The notes beneath the pieces were generated by a model, which saw only the letters and a list, made by a program, of their open reading frames with translations, had not been told where the DNA came from and searched no databases. A DNA stretch of 43,881 bases from Pseudomonas fluorescens (lineage in GTDB: Bacteria > Pseudomonadota > Gammaproteobacteria > Pseudomonadales > Pseudomonadaceae): assembly GCF_001902145.1 (NCBI RefSeq), contig NZ_MRST01000009.1, positions 1 through 43,881 of the forward strand, written 5' to 3'. This document shows positions 30,603-40,668 of the stretch, piece by piece (position 1 is the first letter of the stretch; each line of letters begins with the position of its first letter). Made by a program: the position numbers and the translations under genes.

Positions 30603-31973
30603 ATGGGTAGGCAGGGTTATAGCGCGGCGGAACGCCTGGAACGGTTGCCCATCAGCGGTTACCACCGAATCATTTTCATCGTCATCGCCCTGGCGTTTTT
30701 CTTTGACTCCATGGACCTGGCGATGATGACCTTCCTGTTGGGCTCGATCAAAACCGAGTTTGGCCTGAGCACGGCCCAGGCCGGGTTGCTGGCCAGTTCG
30801 AGTTTTTTCGGCATGGTGGTGGGGGCTTCGCTGTCCGGGATGCTTGCTGATCGCTTCGGTCGCAAACCGGTGTTTCAGTGGAGCATCGTACTCTGGGGGT
30901 TGGCGAGCTACTTGTGTTCCACGGCGCAGACGGTGGAGACGCTGACGTTGTTTCGGATCCTGCTGGGCATTGGCATGGGCATGGAGTTTCCTATTGCCCA
31001 GTCGATGTTGTCAGAGCTGATCCCCGCCAAAAGACGCGGGCGTTATATCGCGTTGATGGATGGTTTCTGGCCGTTGGGCTTTGTGGCTGCGGGCGTACTG
31101 TCTTACTTCTTGTTGCCGGTGATTGGCTGGCGCGACATCTTCCTGGTGCTGGCGGTACCGGCGGTATTCGTGCTGGCTATCCGCTTCTTTATCCCGGAGT
31201 CACCGCGTTGGCTGGAACAGGCGGGGCGCCATGAAGCGGCGGACAAGGTCTTGCTTGGCATCGAGCAGAAGGTGCGCGATTCCCTGGGCCGCGACGACTT
31301 GCCGGAGCCAATTGCTTTGCCACGGGTAGAGAGTACGCCGGGGACGTTTTTCTCCGCGTTCCAGCAGTTGTGGTCGGCGCAGTACCGCCAACGCACGGTG
31401 ATGATCTGGAGCGTGTGGTTCTTTGCCCTGCTCGGGTTCTACGGGTTGACGTCGTGGTTGAGTGCGTTGTTGCAGCAATCGGGTTTTGCCGTGACCCAGT
31501 CGGTGTATTACACGGTGATCATTTCCCTGGGCGGAATCCCGGGCTTTTTGATGGCCGCGTGGTTGGTCGAGCGCTGGGGGCGCAAGCCCGTGTGCGTGGT
31601 GACCCTGCTGGGCGGCGGGGTGATGGCGTTTTTGTATGGGCAGAGCGCAGTGTTTGGCGGCAACGTGGGCCTGCTGATCACCTCGGGGTTGTTGATGCAG
31701 TTCTTCCTGTTTGGCATGTGGGCGGTGCTGTACACCTACACGCCGGAGTTGTATCCCACCTCGGCACGTGCGACAGGCTCGGGGTTTGCGTCGGCAATTG
31801 GGCGGGTTGGCTCGTTGTTGGGGCCGTTGGTGACCGGGTTGGTGTTCCCGGTAACCGGGCAGGGCGGGGTATTTGCCTTGGGCGCGCTGTGTTTTGCGGT
31901 GGCGGCGCTGGTGGTGTGGCTGTTCGGGATGGAGACCAAGGGCAAAACCCTGGAAGAACTCAGCGAAATCTAA
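30603..31973 (+). CDS. MFS metabolite:proton symporter
   Basis: A 456-residue transporter with about 12 membrane segments. It has AFFFDSMDLAMMTFLLGSI in segment 1, motif A GMLADRFGRKPV after segment 2, PESPRWLEQAGR before the central loop and YTPELYPTSARATGSGFASAIGRVG in segment 10/11, typical of the AAHS/sugar-porter-like group. Aromatic acids, nicotinate or dicarboxylates are common substrates; none can be assigned here. The ATG at 30603 follows GAGGGGTG. It is convergent with the adenine deaminase gene, with a REPIN between. Confidence 0.88.
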   Translation: MGRQGYSAAERLERLPISGYHRIIFIVIALAFFFDSMDLAMMTFLLGSIKTEFGLSTAQAGLLASSSFFGMVVGASLSGMLADRFGRKPVFQWSIVLWGLASYLCSTAQTVETLTLFRILLGIGMGMEFPIAQSMLSELIPAKRRGRYIALMDGFWPLGFVAAGVLSYFLLPVIGWRDIFLVLAVPAVFVLAIRFFIPESPRWLEQAGRHEAADKVLLGIEQKVRDSLGRDDLPEPIALPRVESTPGTFFSAFQQLWSAQYRQRTVMIWSVWFFALLGFYGLTSWLSALLQQSGFAVTQSVYYTVIISLGGIPGFLMAAWLVERWGRKPVCVVTLLGGGVMAFLYGQSAVFGGNVGLLITSGLLMQFFLFGMWAVLYTYTPELYPTSARATGSGFASAIGRVGSLLGPLVTGLVFPVTGQGGVFALGALCFAVAALVVWLFGMETKGKTLEELSEI

Positions 31974-31989
31974 AGGACAATGCAAAACC

Positions 31990-32083
31990 AATGTGGGAGC
32001 GGGCTTGCTCGCGAAGGCGGCGTGTCAGTCGATGCAACTGTAGACTGATTCACCGCATTCGCGAGCAAGCCCGCTCCCACATT
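31990..32083. repeat. REPIN 6 (GAGCGGGC class)
   Basis: A REP doublet AATGTGGGAGCGGGCTTGC/complement with inner GTCAGTC...GACTGA pairing, between the convergent MFS and adenine deaminase genes. Confidence 0.93.
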
Positions 32084-32111
32084 TAGCCCGCGTTCATCCA
32101 ATGATTGCCGG

Positions 32112-33098
<987 letters not shown>

Positions 33099-33257
33099 CT
33101 ACAGGCCATGGCTGAAATAATCGGCAAAACCTGACCAGCAGGAGAGTATTTCTGTCACTCACGCAAGGGTGACCTGAACTAAGGTGTAACGAAACGTTAG
33201 CAGCTCGGCGCAGTCTTTACCCCATCAATGACTGATCCGCTGTAAAAAAGGCCCGGA

Positions 33258-34349
33258 ATGCTCACATCCCTCAAGCAAGAAAAATTCATGCTGCTGGCGC
33301 TGATTGCCGCCATCGCCGCCTACCCGCTGGAACACTGGATGCTCCACAGCGGCCAACTGGTTGCGCTGCTGGCCGGCTTTGCGCTGATCGCGTTTATCGT
33401 GATGGCGTCGATGCGCGTGGCCCATCACGCCGAACAGTTGGCGGAAAAAGTCGGCGACCCCTACGGCACCATGATCCTGACCCTCGCCGCGGTATTGGTG
33501 GAAGTGGTGATCCTGGCGATCATGATGAGTAACGAGCCATCGCCCACCCTGGTGCGCGACACCATCTACTCAGCGGTGATGCTCGATATCAACGGTATCC
33601 TCGGCCTGGCCGCGCTGATGGGCGGCATCAAGCATGGCGAACAGTCCTACAACGATGACTCGGCGCGCACCTACAGTGTGATGATTCTTACCGCCATGGG
33701 GGTGTCGATGGTGGTACCGGAATTTATCCCCGAAGCGGACTGGAAAATTTACTCTGCCTTCACCATTGGCGCGATGGTGGTGCTTTACACCTTGTTCCTG
33801 CGCATGCAGGTGGGGCCGCACAGTTATTTCTTCAGCTACAGCTACCCGGAAAAGCGCCGCAAGAAACAACCGGAAGACGAGCACGCGCCGTCTGTCAGCC
33901 TGACGTTTTCCATTGCGACTCTGGTGTTTGGGGTGATCGTGATTGGCGCGCTGGCCGAGGTGATGTCCAAGACCCTCGACCTGGGCCTGGAAGGCACAGG
34001 CGCACCGCCGGTGATTACCGCGATTGTGGTGGCGGCTATCTCTGCCGCGCCGGAAATCCTCACGGCACTGCGCGCCGCGTTGGCCAACCGCATGCAATCG
34101 GTGGTCAACATCGCGCTGGGGGCTTCGTTGTCTACGGTGATCCTGACGGTGCCGGTGATGGAAGCCATGGCGCTCTACACCGGGCAGCCGTTCCAGATGG
34201 CGATGACGCCGGTGCAAACGGTGATGGTGTTGATCACGCTGATCGTCAGCGCGATCAACCTCAACGATGGTGAAACCAATGCGATAGAAGGGATGACGCA
34301 TTTTGTGTTGTTTGCGACCTTTATCATGCTGTCGCTGTTGGGTTTGTAA
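33258..34349 (+). CDS. chaA: ChaA-type calcium/cation:proton antiporter
   Basis: A 363-residue inner-membrane exchanger with about 11 membrane segments. The two CaCA-family alpha repeats carry acidic residues at VGDPYGTMILTLAAVLVEVVIL and AAISAAPEILTALRAALANRMQSVVNIALG. A charged cytoplasmic stretch (KRRKKQPEDEHAP) separates the halves. It would expel Ca2+, and possibly Na+/K+, in exchange for protons. It stands alone, 192 bp from the divergent adenine deaminase gene. The SD is weak (AAGG about 10 nt upstream). Confidence 0.9.
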   Translation: MLTSLKQEKFMLLALIAAIAAYPLEHWMLHSGQLVALLAGFALIAFIVMASMRVAHHAEQLAEKVGDPYGTMILTLAAVLVEVVILAIMMSNEPSPTLVRDTIYSAVMLDINGILGLAALMGGIKHGEQSYNDDSARTYSVMILTAMGVSMVVPEFIPEADWKIYSAFTIGAMVVLYTLFLRMQVGPHSYFFSYSYPEKRRKKQPEDEHAPSVSLTFSIATLVFGVIVIGALAEVMSKTLDLGLEGTGAPPVITAIVVAAISAAPEILTALRAALANRMQSVVNIALGASLSTVILTVPVMEAMALYTGQPFQMAMTPVQTVMVLITLIVSAINLNDGETNAIEGMTHFVLFATFIMLSLLGL

Positions 34350-34374
34350 CCGAGTTAAAAGGTGGCACAGATCC

Positions 34375-34467
34375 AATGTGGGAGCGGGCTTGCTCGCGAA
34401 TGCGCTGTGTCAGTCAGTACATCTGTGACTGAACCACCGCATTCGCGAGCAAGCCCGCTCCCACATT
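34375..34467. repeat. REPIN 7 (GAGCGGGC class)
   Basis: A REP doublet between the convergent chaA and 8-oxoguanine deaminase genes, with the class-typical inner GTCAGTC and GACTGA blocks and a T-rich right flank. Confidence 0.93.
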
Positions 34468-34484
34468 TTTGATTGGCGCCTGGC

Positions 34485-35843
34485 TTAGATACCCGCGATC
34501 AACTGCCGCGCCGCCTGGCTGTGATCGGCGATCAAGCCCTTGAGGTCCAGGCCTTCGACTTGGCCGTCGATCACCCGCCATTGACCCGCGATCATCACCC
34601 GGTCTGCCCGGTCCGCGCCGCACAGCAGCAGTGCGGAAATGGGGTCATGGCTGCCGGAGAAGCGCAGCTCATCGAGCTTGAACAGTGCCAGGTCCGCCTG
34701 TTTGCCTACTGCCAACTCGCCAATATCCGTGCGCCCCAGCAACTGCGCCGAGCCCTTGGTGGCCCAGCCGAGTACGCCTTCGGGGGTGATCTTTTCCGCG
34801 CCGTAGCGCAGGCGCTGAATGTACAGGGCCTGGCGGGCTTCAAGGATCATGTTCGAGGCGTCGTTGGAGGCCGAGCCGTCCACGCCCAAGCCGATCGGGG
34901 CGCCGGCGGCGAGCAGGTCCAGGGTGGGGCAGATGCCGGAGGCCAGGCGCATATTCGAGCTTGGGCAATGGCAGATGCCGGTGCCGGCGGCGCCCAGGCG
35001 CGCTATTTCGTCCGGGTTGAAGTGAATGCCGTGGGCCAGCCAGGTGCGCGGGCCGAGCCAGCCGACGCTGTCGAGGTAATCCACGGTACGCAGCCCGAAG
35101 CGTTGCAGGCAGAAATCTTCCTCGTCGAGGGTTTCCGCCAAGTGGGTGTGCAGGCGCACGTCCAGCTGGTTGGCCAGCTCGGCGCTGGCTTGCATGATTT
35201 CCGGGGTGACGGAAAACGGCGAGCACGGCGCCAGGGCGATCTGGATCTGCGCGCCGTCACCGCGCTGGTGATATTCGCGGATCAGGCGCTGGCTGTCTTC
35301 GAGGATCACCTGGCCTTGCTGCACCGTTTGCTGCGGTGGCAGGCCGCCATCGGCTTCACCCAGGCTCATGGAACCGCGGGTGAGCATGGCGCGCATCCCC
35401 AGTTCGCGCACGGTCTCTACCTGCACATCAATGGCGTTTTCCAAGCCATCGGGGAACAGGTAGTGGTGATCGGCCGCCGTGGTGCAGCCCGAGAGCAGCA
35501 ATTCGGCCAGAGCGACTTTGCTGGCCAGGGCGAGTTTTGCCGGGGTGAGGCGCGCCCATACCGGGTACAGGGTTTTCAGCCAGGGAAACAGCGGTTGGTT
35601 GACCACCGGGCCCCAGGCACGGGTCAGGGTTTGATAGAAGTGGTGGTGGGTATTGATCAGCCCAGGCAGCACCACATGCTCGCGGGCATCGAACACCTGC
35701 GCGCAGGGGTGTGCAGGCGCTTGCCCTTGGGCCAGCACCTCGGTGATGACACCGTCTTGCAGCACCAGGCCGCCACGGGCATCGAAGCCATTGGCAGTGA
35801 AAATCGCGAGGGGGTTTTTTAACCAGATACGGGTCGCAGGCAT
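34485..35843 (-). CDS. 8-Oxoguanine deaminase (amidohydrolase)
   Basis: A 452-residue amidohydrolase of the cytosine/guanine deaminase-like group. Metal and catalytic motifs are present: LINTHHHFYQTLTR (HxH), LHTHLAETLDEED, HCPSSNMRLASG and GVDGSASNDASN. It matches the P. aeruginosa PA0142 type, for which 8-oxoguanine deamination has been reported. It could remove oxidised guanine bases or feed purine catabolism. A REPIN lies upstream before the next same-strand gene. Related s-triazine or guanine deaminases are the main alternatives. Confidence 0.85.
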   Translation of the reverse strand: MPATRIWLKNPLAIFTANGFDARGGLVLQDGVITEVLAQGQAPAHPCAQVFDAREHVVLPGLINTHHHFYQTLTRAWGPVVNQPLFPWLKTLYPVWARLTPAKLALASKVALAELLLSGCTTAADHHYLFPDGLENAIDVQVETVRELGMRAMLTRGSMSLGEADGGLPPQQTVQQGQVILEDSQRLIREYHQRGDGAQIQIALAPCSPFSVTPEIMQASAELANQLDVRLHTHLAETLDEEDFCLQRFGLRTVDYLDSVGWLGPRTWLAHGIHFNPDEIARLGAAGTGICHCPSSNMRLASGICPTLDLLAAGAPIGLGVDGSASNDASNMILEARQALYIQRLRYGAEKITPEGVLGWATKGSAQLLGRTDIGELAVGKQADLALFKLDELRFSGSHDPISALLLCGADRADRVMIAGQWRVIDGQVEGLDLKGLIADHSQAARQLIAGI

Positions 35844-35943
35844 TGGCCGGCTCCTCTGAATGATGGGTTCAGGTTTGCCAGCTCAGTGTTGCCCTGTCTG
35901 CTGATCCAGGGTCGCCGGGGAGGGCGAGGTGGGCAGTTTACCT

Positions 35944-36044
35944 CTGTGGGAGCGAGCTTGCTCGCGAAAATCGTCAACGATGACGCGGGCAGTCTGGTTT
36001 AACGCAGTGCCTGGCGTTCTTCGCGAGCAAGCTCGCTCCCACAG
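35944..36044. repeat. REPIN 8 (GAGCGAGC class with GTGGG ends)
   Basis: A REP doublet whose arms combine GTGGG outer bases of one class with the GAGCGAGC core and AACGATGACGCG spacer of the other. It lies between the co-directional SDR and 8-oxoguanine deaminase genes, 10 bp from the SDR stop. Confidence 0.92.
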
Positions 36045-36054
36045 TTGGGGGTGG

Positions 36055-36741
36055 CTACCAGGCGATGGTGTCGCCCTTGTAGTCGACGAAGTGATGACCA
36101 CCTTTGCCGGTGTAGGCATTCACCTGGTCCACCAGGCCGCGCACGCTGGTCTCGACGTCGATGTGCGCGTTTTCGCCGCCCATGTCGGTCTTTACCCAAC
36201 CCGGGTGCAGCGACAGCACCGTCGGCTTGTGCTCGCCAAGTTGCGTAATAAAGCTATTGGTCATCGAATTGAGGGCGGCCTTGCTGGCCTTGTACAAAGC
36301 CAGGTCCGAGTTGTCGGGAATGGTCACGCTGCCCAGCACCGAACTCATGAAAGCCAGCACGCCGGTATCTTTGCGGATCTGCCCGACAAAGCGCTGGGCC
36401 AGGTTGATCGGCGCTATGGCGTTGGTGAAAAACAGCTGGCCGACTTCCGCGAGGGTAGCGTGGCCCGGCTCCTGGTTCGCCGGGCCCTTGACGCCGGCGT
36501 TGACGAACAGCAGGTCAAAGGTGCGATCTTTCAGGCGTTGGGCCAGGGCGATCACAGCTTGTTGATCGTCCATATCCAGCTTCTCGATCTGCACCGGCCC
36601 CACGGCGTTCAGGGCATCGGCCTTGTTCGGATCGCGCACGGTGGCGATCACGTCCCAGCCGTCCTGAAGCAGTTGCTTGACCAGGCCAAGGCCCAGCCCG
36701 CGCGAGGCGCCGATGATCAGTGCGGTTTTTGGCGTAGACAT
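36055..36741 (-). CDS. Short-chain dehydrogenase/reductase (CsgA-like)
   Basis: A 228-residue SDR with the NAD(P) loop IGASRGLGLGLVKQLL, NAG in LLFVNAGVKGP, Ser in MSSVLGSV and the catalytic YKASK motif (LALYKASKAALNSM). It is shorter than classical SDRs at the C-terminus and resembles the CsgA/sniffer-like carbonyl reductases. The substrate is unknown. GGAAGCC lies near the ATG at 36741. It follows the YigZ-type gene by 56 bp on the same strand. Confidence 0.85.
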   Translation of the reverse strand: MSTPKTALIIGASRGLGLGLVKQLLQDGWDVIATVRDPNKADALNAVGPVQIEKLDMDDQQAVIALAQRLKDRTFDLLFVNAGVKGPANQEPGHATLAEVGQLFFTNAIAPINLAQRFVGQIRKDTGVLAFMSSVLGSVTIPDNSDLALYKASKAALNSMTNSFITQLGEHKPTVLSLHPGWVKTDMGGENAHIDVETSVRGLVDQVNAYTGKGGHHFVDYKGDTIAW

Positions 36742-36797
36742 GAAAGGCTTCCTTTGAAATCGCGGTTCAGGGAGTTCAGCACATAACAGTGGCAGTT

Positions 36798-37379
36798 TCA
36801 GCGTTCCAGCAAGATGCGCCCACGGCTCAGGTCGGCGAGCTGGGTTTGCAGGGTGTCGATGTGTGCCTCCCCCAGTGCGAGCTGCAGCTCCACGCCGTTG
36901 GCGGTGAAGATTTCTTCCACCACGAGTCCGCCGAGTTCAGCGACACGCAGCTTTACCAGGTTCAGCTCGGAGAACCCGCAGGCGCAGCTCAGGGGCACGC
37001 GGCTGATCAGCTCGATGCGCTCGGCATTTTGCAGGCATTTATTGGCCCCACCGCCATAGGCGCGGGCCAACCCACCGGTGCCCAGTTGGATGCCGCCGTA
37101 CCAGCGGATCACCAAGACGGCCACCTGATCAAAGCCCTGGGCCTCGATGGCCGCGAGGATTGGGCGCCCGGCGGTGCCACCGGGTTCGCCGTCATCGCTG
37201 CTGCGGTATTGATCGCCCAGCTTCCAGGCCCAGCAGTTGTGCGTGGCGTTCAGGTCGCTGTGTTGCTCGAAAAACGCTTGGGCGTCCTGCGGGCTGGTAA
37301 TCGGTGCCGCCAAGGTGATAAAGCGGCTTTTGCGTATTTCTTCACGAAACTCGCAAAAGCCGGTGAGCGTAAAAGGCAT
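36798..37379 (-). CDS. YigZ/IMPACT-family protein
   Basis: A 193-residue protein with the UPF0029/IMPACT N-terminal domain: SRFITLAAPITS, HNCWAWKLG, SDDGEPGGTAGRPIL and VIRWYGGIQLGTGGLARAYGG. A smaller C-terminal ferredoxin-like domain (DUF1949-type) follows. Family members are linked to translation control, but the exact role is not known. It begins 12 bp after the TetR gene ends, so both are probably on one transcript. Confidence 0.9.
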   Translation of the reverse strand: MPFTLTGFCEFREEIRKSRFITLAAPITSPQDAQAFFEQHSDLNATHNCWAWKLGDQYRSSDDGEPGGTAGRPILAAIEAQGFDQVAVLVIRWYGGIQLGTGGLARAYGGGANKCLQNAERIELISRVPLSCACGFSELNLVKLRVAELGGLVVEEIFTANGVELQLALGEAHIDTLQTQLADLSRGRILLER

Positions 37380-37391
37380 AAATCGCTTCGT

Positions 37392-38051
37392 TTATAGGGC
37401 TGGCTTGATGCCGCAGCCTTTGAGAATGATATGGATCAGGTTGGTGCCGGCATCTTCCATGTCCTGCTTGGTCAGCTTGGTGCGACCGGTGACGCGGCAG
37501 ATCTGGGTGGCGAAGTCGGCGTAGTGCTGGGTGCTGCCCCACAGCAGGAAGATCAGGTGCACGGGGTCGACGGGGTCCATTTTGCCGGCGTCGATCCAGG
37601 CCTGGAACACTGCGGCACGGCCACTGAACCAGGCCCGATAGTCTTGGCCGAAATATTCAGTGAGGCATTCGCCACCGCTGATGATCTCCATGGCGAAGAT
37701 CCGCGAGGCTTGGGGTTGGCGGCGCGAGAATTCCATCTTGGTACGGATGTAGCGAGCGAGCGCCACGGCCGGGTCGTCCTCGGCGGTCAGCGCGTTGAAG
37801 GTGCTGTCCCACAGTTCGAGGATATTGCTCAGCACTGCGATATACAGGCCCAGCTTGTTGGTGAAGTAGTAGTGCAAGTTGGCCTTGGGCAGCCCGGCAC
37901 TGGCAGCGATGGTGTTCATGCTGGTGCCTTTGTAGCCATGGCGCGCGAATTCATCTTCAGCAGCCTGGAGAATCGCTTGTTCGTTCTTTTGCCGAATGCG
38001 GCTGGCGGGTTTACCGGCGTGGTTGCTGTGGGCAGGAACTTCGAGGCTCAT
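37392..38051 (-). CDS. RutR-like TetR-family regulator
   Basis: A 219-residue TetR regulator. The N-terminal HTH reads AILQAAEDEFARHGYKGTSMNTIAASAGLPKANLHYYFTNK. The C-terminal ligand domain is of the YcdC/RutR kind (FAMEIISGGECLTEYF, LLWGSTQHYADFATQI). RutR proteins respond to pyrimidine-type ligands such as uracil. With the NCS2 permease gene directly upstream on the same strand, control of nucleobase uptake is likely. Start 38051 gives MSLEVPAH; a start 13 codons earlier (38090) is possible. Confidence 0.85.
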   Translation of the reverse strand: MSLEVPAHSNHAGKPASRIRQKNEQAILQAAEDEFARHGYKGTSMNTIAASAGLPKANLHYYFTNKLGLYIAVLSNILELWDSTFNALTAEDDPAVALARYIRTKMEFSRRQPQASRIFAMEIISGGECLTEYFGQDYRAWFSGRAAVFQAWIDAGKMDPVDPVHLIFLLWGSTQHYADFATQICRVTGRTKLTKQDMEDAGTNLIHIILKGCGIKPAL

Positions 38052-38138
38052 GGAGGTTTCCGTGCTGATCGATAGAGACGACGTGTGCACAGATAACCCA
38101 CCCTCAAGCCTCAGACAAGTCCTGATGCAATAAAACCG

Positions 38139-39593
38139 TCAAAGCGGTTCCAGGCTGTCGCGTTCCGGGCTGGGGTTTGCGGCGGCGGTACTTGCCTTGG
38201 CCTCCGGCAGTAACAGGCACAGGAGGATGGCAGTGATACCGCCGCTGGTGATGGCGGAGTCGAACAGGTTCTGCACCAGTGTCGGCATCAGGTGCAGCAG
38301 GTTGGGTTGCGCGGCGATACCCAGGCCAACCCCGAACGAGGTGGCGATAATCAGCATGCTGCGTCGATCCAGCGGTGCCTGGGCGAGAATGCGCACGCCG
38401 GCCGCGGCCACACTGCCGAACATCACCAGGGTCGCGCCGCCCAGTACCGGCTTGGGGATTTGCTGCAGCACGGCGCCGATCAGCGGAAACAGGCCCAGAC
38501 AGAACAGCAACACGCCGATGTATAAACCGACGTAGCGGCTGGCCACGCCGGTGAGTTGGATCACGCCATTGTTCTGCGCAAACGTGGTGTTGGGGAAAGC
38601 GCTGAAGGCGGCGGCGATCATGCAGCTCACCCCATCGCCGAGGACCCCGCCCTTGAGCCGGCTTATATAAGAAGGGCCGCTGATGGGCTGGCGGGCGATC
38701 ATGCAATTGGCGGTGAGGTCGCCGACGGTTTCGATGCTGCTGATCAGATAAATCAGCGCAATCGGCAGGAAGGCGCTCCAGTCGAAGTTGAAACCAAAGC
38801 GGAATGGCGTAGGAAGGCTGACCAGTGGCAGGTCAGGCAAAGCCTGGGGAACCAGTTTGCCACTTAGCCACGCCGCCAGGCTGCCCAGGGCCAGGCCAAT
38901 GATGATGGCCGACAGGCGTACCGAGGGGGTGTTCGAGCGGTTGAGCAGGATGATCGTCAGCACCACGAACAGGCCCAGCGCCAGGTTGGCGGGGGCGCCG
39001 AAGTCCGGTGCATTGAAACCGCCGCCGAGGTCGGTGATCCCCACTTTGATCAGGCTGATGCCGATCAGCGTAATCACAATCCCGGTTACCAGCGGTGTGA
39101 TCACTCGGCGCAGTTGGCCGATAAAGCGGCTCAATACAATCTGCACCGCCGCGCCGAAGAAGCACACGCCGAAAATCATCGCCAGAATGTCTTCCGGGCT
39201 GCCGCCGCGTTGTTTCACCAGAAAGCCTGCAGACAGCACCGCGCCGAGAAACGCAAAGCTGGTGCCTTGCAGGCAGATCATGCCGGCACCGATACCAAAC
39301 GGCCTGCGTGCCTGGATGAAGGTGCCTACGCCGGAAACCATCAACGCCATGCTGATCAGGTAGGGCAAGTGGGCGGTGAGGCCGAGGGTGGAGCCAATAA
39401 TCAGGGGCGGGGTGATGATGCCGACGAACGCCGCCAACACATGTTGCAGCGCCGCGAGTAGAGCGGGCAGTGGTTTCGGCCGGTCGTTGAGGCCGTAGAT
39501 CAGGTCGCTGGGGCTGGAGGATTCTGGGGGCATGGCGGGTAAACTCAAGGCGGACGGTTCAAGGTCCTTGAGTCCTTGCAAAAAGCTGTCCAT
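38139..39593 (-). CDS. NCS2-family xanthine/uracil permease
   Basis: A 484-residue nucleobase:cation symporter-2 with about 14 membrane segments. It contains LIYGLNDRPKPLPALLAALQHVLAAFVGIITPP, the QGTSFAFLGA segment and the NCS2 signature region FPNTTFAQNNGVIQLTGVASR with the central NNG. Sequence at these sites favours xanthine or urate over uracil. The start is either ATG 39593 or ATG 39533 (MPPESSSPSD); neither has a strong SD. The gene is 28 bp downstream of bauR and upstream of the RutR-like regulator. Confidence 0.88.
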   Translation of the reverse strand: MDSFLQGLKDLEPSALSLPAMPPESSSPSDLIYGLNDRPKPLPALLAALQHVLAAFVGIITPPLIIGSTLGLTAHLPYLISMALMVSGVGTFIQARRPFGIGAGMICLQGTSFAFLGAVLSAGFLVKQRGGSPEDILAMIFGVCFFGAAVQIVLSRFIGQLRRVITPLVTGIVITLIGISLIKVGITDLGGGFNAPDFGAPANLALGLFVVLTIILLNRSNTPSVRLSAIIIGLALGSLAAWLSGKLVPQALPDLPLVSLPTPFRFGFNFDWSAFLPIALIYLISSIETVGDLTANCMIARQPISGPSYISRLKGGVLGDGVSCMIAAAFSAFPNTTFAQNNGVIQLTGVASRYVGLYIGVLLFCLGLFPLIGAVLQQIPKPVLGGATLVMFGSVAAAGVRILAQAPLDRRSMLIIATSFGVGLGIAAQPNLLHLMPTLVQNLFDSAITSGGITAILLCLLLPEAKASTAAANPSPERDSLEPL

Positions 39594-39621
39594 GTGCTCA
39601 GCTTTTTGTGCGAGGCCCGAA

Positions 39622-40542
39622 TCAGCGGGTGGCGGCCAGGCTTTCGAGGAAGCTTTCCAGCACCAAATGAGGGCGACGGCCCTTGCGCGTGACCGATGCC
39701 AGGCTCAAATCGTAAAAACGTGTAGCCGGTTTCAGCGCGCGCAGTCGGCCCTGTTGCACCCACAGGCTGGCGTAATGGTCGGGCAAGTAACCGATATAGC
39801 GCCCGGTGAGAATCAGGAACGCCATGCCTTCGCGGTCTGACGCACTGGCGGTGCAGTTGAGCGCCTGGTAATGGGCCTGGATTTCCGCGGGTAAGCGGAA
39901 GGTGGGGGCGATGGCGTCCTGGCTGTCGACGCGCTCGTCGTCGAGTTGCTTGTTGTCGGCGTAGAACAGCGGGTGGCCGACCGCGCAATAGAGCAAGGAG
40001 CGTTCGCTGTACAACGGCTGGTATTCCAGGCCCGACAGTGCGCTGGCCTGGGGCACCACACCGACGTGCAGGCGACCGTCGAGTACGCCTTGCTCCACTT
40101 CATTGGGGGCGATCATGCGGATCTGGATCTGCACGTCCGGGCCGCGTTCCTTCAACTGCGCCAATGCGTGGGTGATGCGCATATGGGGCAGAGTGACAAG
40201 GTTATCGGTGAGGCCAATGATCAACTCGCCGCGCAAATGTTGGTGCAGGCCGTTGACCTCGGTGCGAAAACTTTCAAGGGCACTCAGCAGTTGCAGGGCA
40301 GATTGATAGACCTCGCGGCCTTCTTCTGTCAGGGAAAAACCGGCGCGGCCGCGTTGGCAGAGTCGTAGGCCGAGTCGTTGCTCAAGGTCGCTCATCTGCT
40401 GGCTGATGGCCGAGCGACCGATGCCAAGGACGGTTTCCGCTGCCGAGAAGCCGCCACACTCCACCACACTGCGAAAGATGCGCAGCAGGCGAATATCGAA
40501 GTCACTGACTTGGGCCAAAGGGTCGGGACGACGGCTGCTCAT
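39622..40542 (-). CDS. bauR: LysR-family regulator of beta-alanine catabolism, BauR-like
   Basis: A 306-residue LysR regulator with HTH FDIRLLRIFRSVVECGGFSAAETVLGIGRSAISQQMSDLEQRLG and a C-terminal effector domain with LIIGLTDNLVTLPH. It is divergent from bauA with 126 bp between starts, the arrangement known for P. aeruginosa bauR-bauA, where BauR responds to beta-alanine. The downstream NCS2 permease gene is only 28 bp away and may be cotranscribed. Confidence 0.88.
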   Translation of the reverse strand: MSSRRPDPLAQVSDFDIRLLRIFRSVVECGGFSAAETVLGIGRSAISQQMSDLEQRLGLRLCQRGRAGFSLTEEGREVYQSALQLLSALESFRTEVNGLHQHLRGELIIGLTDNLVTLPHMRITHALAQLKERGPDVQIQIRMIAPNEVEQGVLDGRLHVGVVPQASALSGLEYQPLYSERSLLYCAVGHPLFYADNKQLDDERVDSQDAIAPTFRLPAEIQAHYQALNCTASASDREGMAFLILTGRYIGYLPDHYASLWVQQGRLRALKPATRFYDLSLASVTRKGRRPHLVLESFLESLAATR

Positions 40543-40668
40543 AGTTTAGTGAAGTCCTGACTGAAGGTTAGAAGAGTTGAATTTCATCGACTTTATCCCC
40601 GTGGCAATTTAGCTGCAACAACGCTTTTTCAATCCCGACGCTGCCTGTTGCCCTGCGAGGTTTTGCTG

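Noticed and set aside
33187..33199. TAACG-AAA-CGTTA palindrome upstream of chaA as part of the TCGTT/AACGA motif family
   Set aside because: The half-site is only five bases and frequent by chance; spacing and flanks do not match the rcpC or lipoprotein sites.
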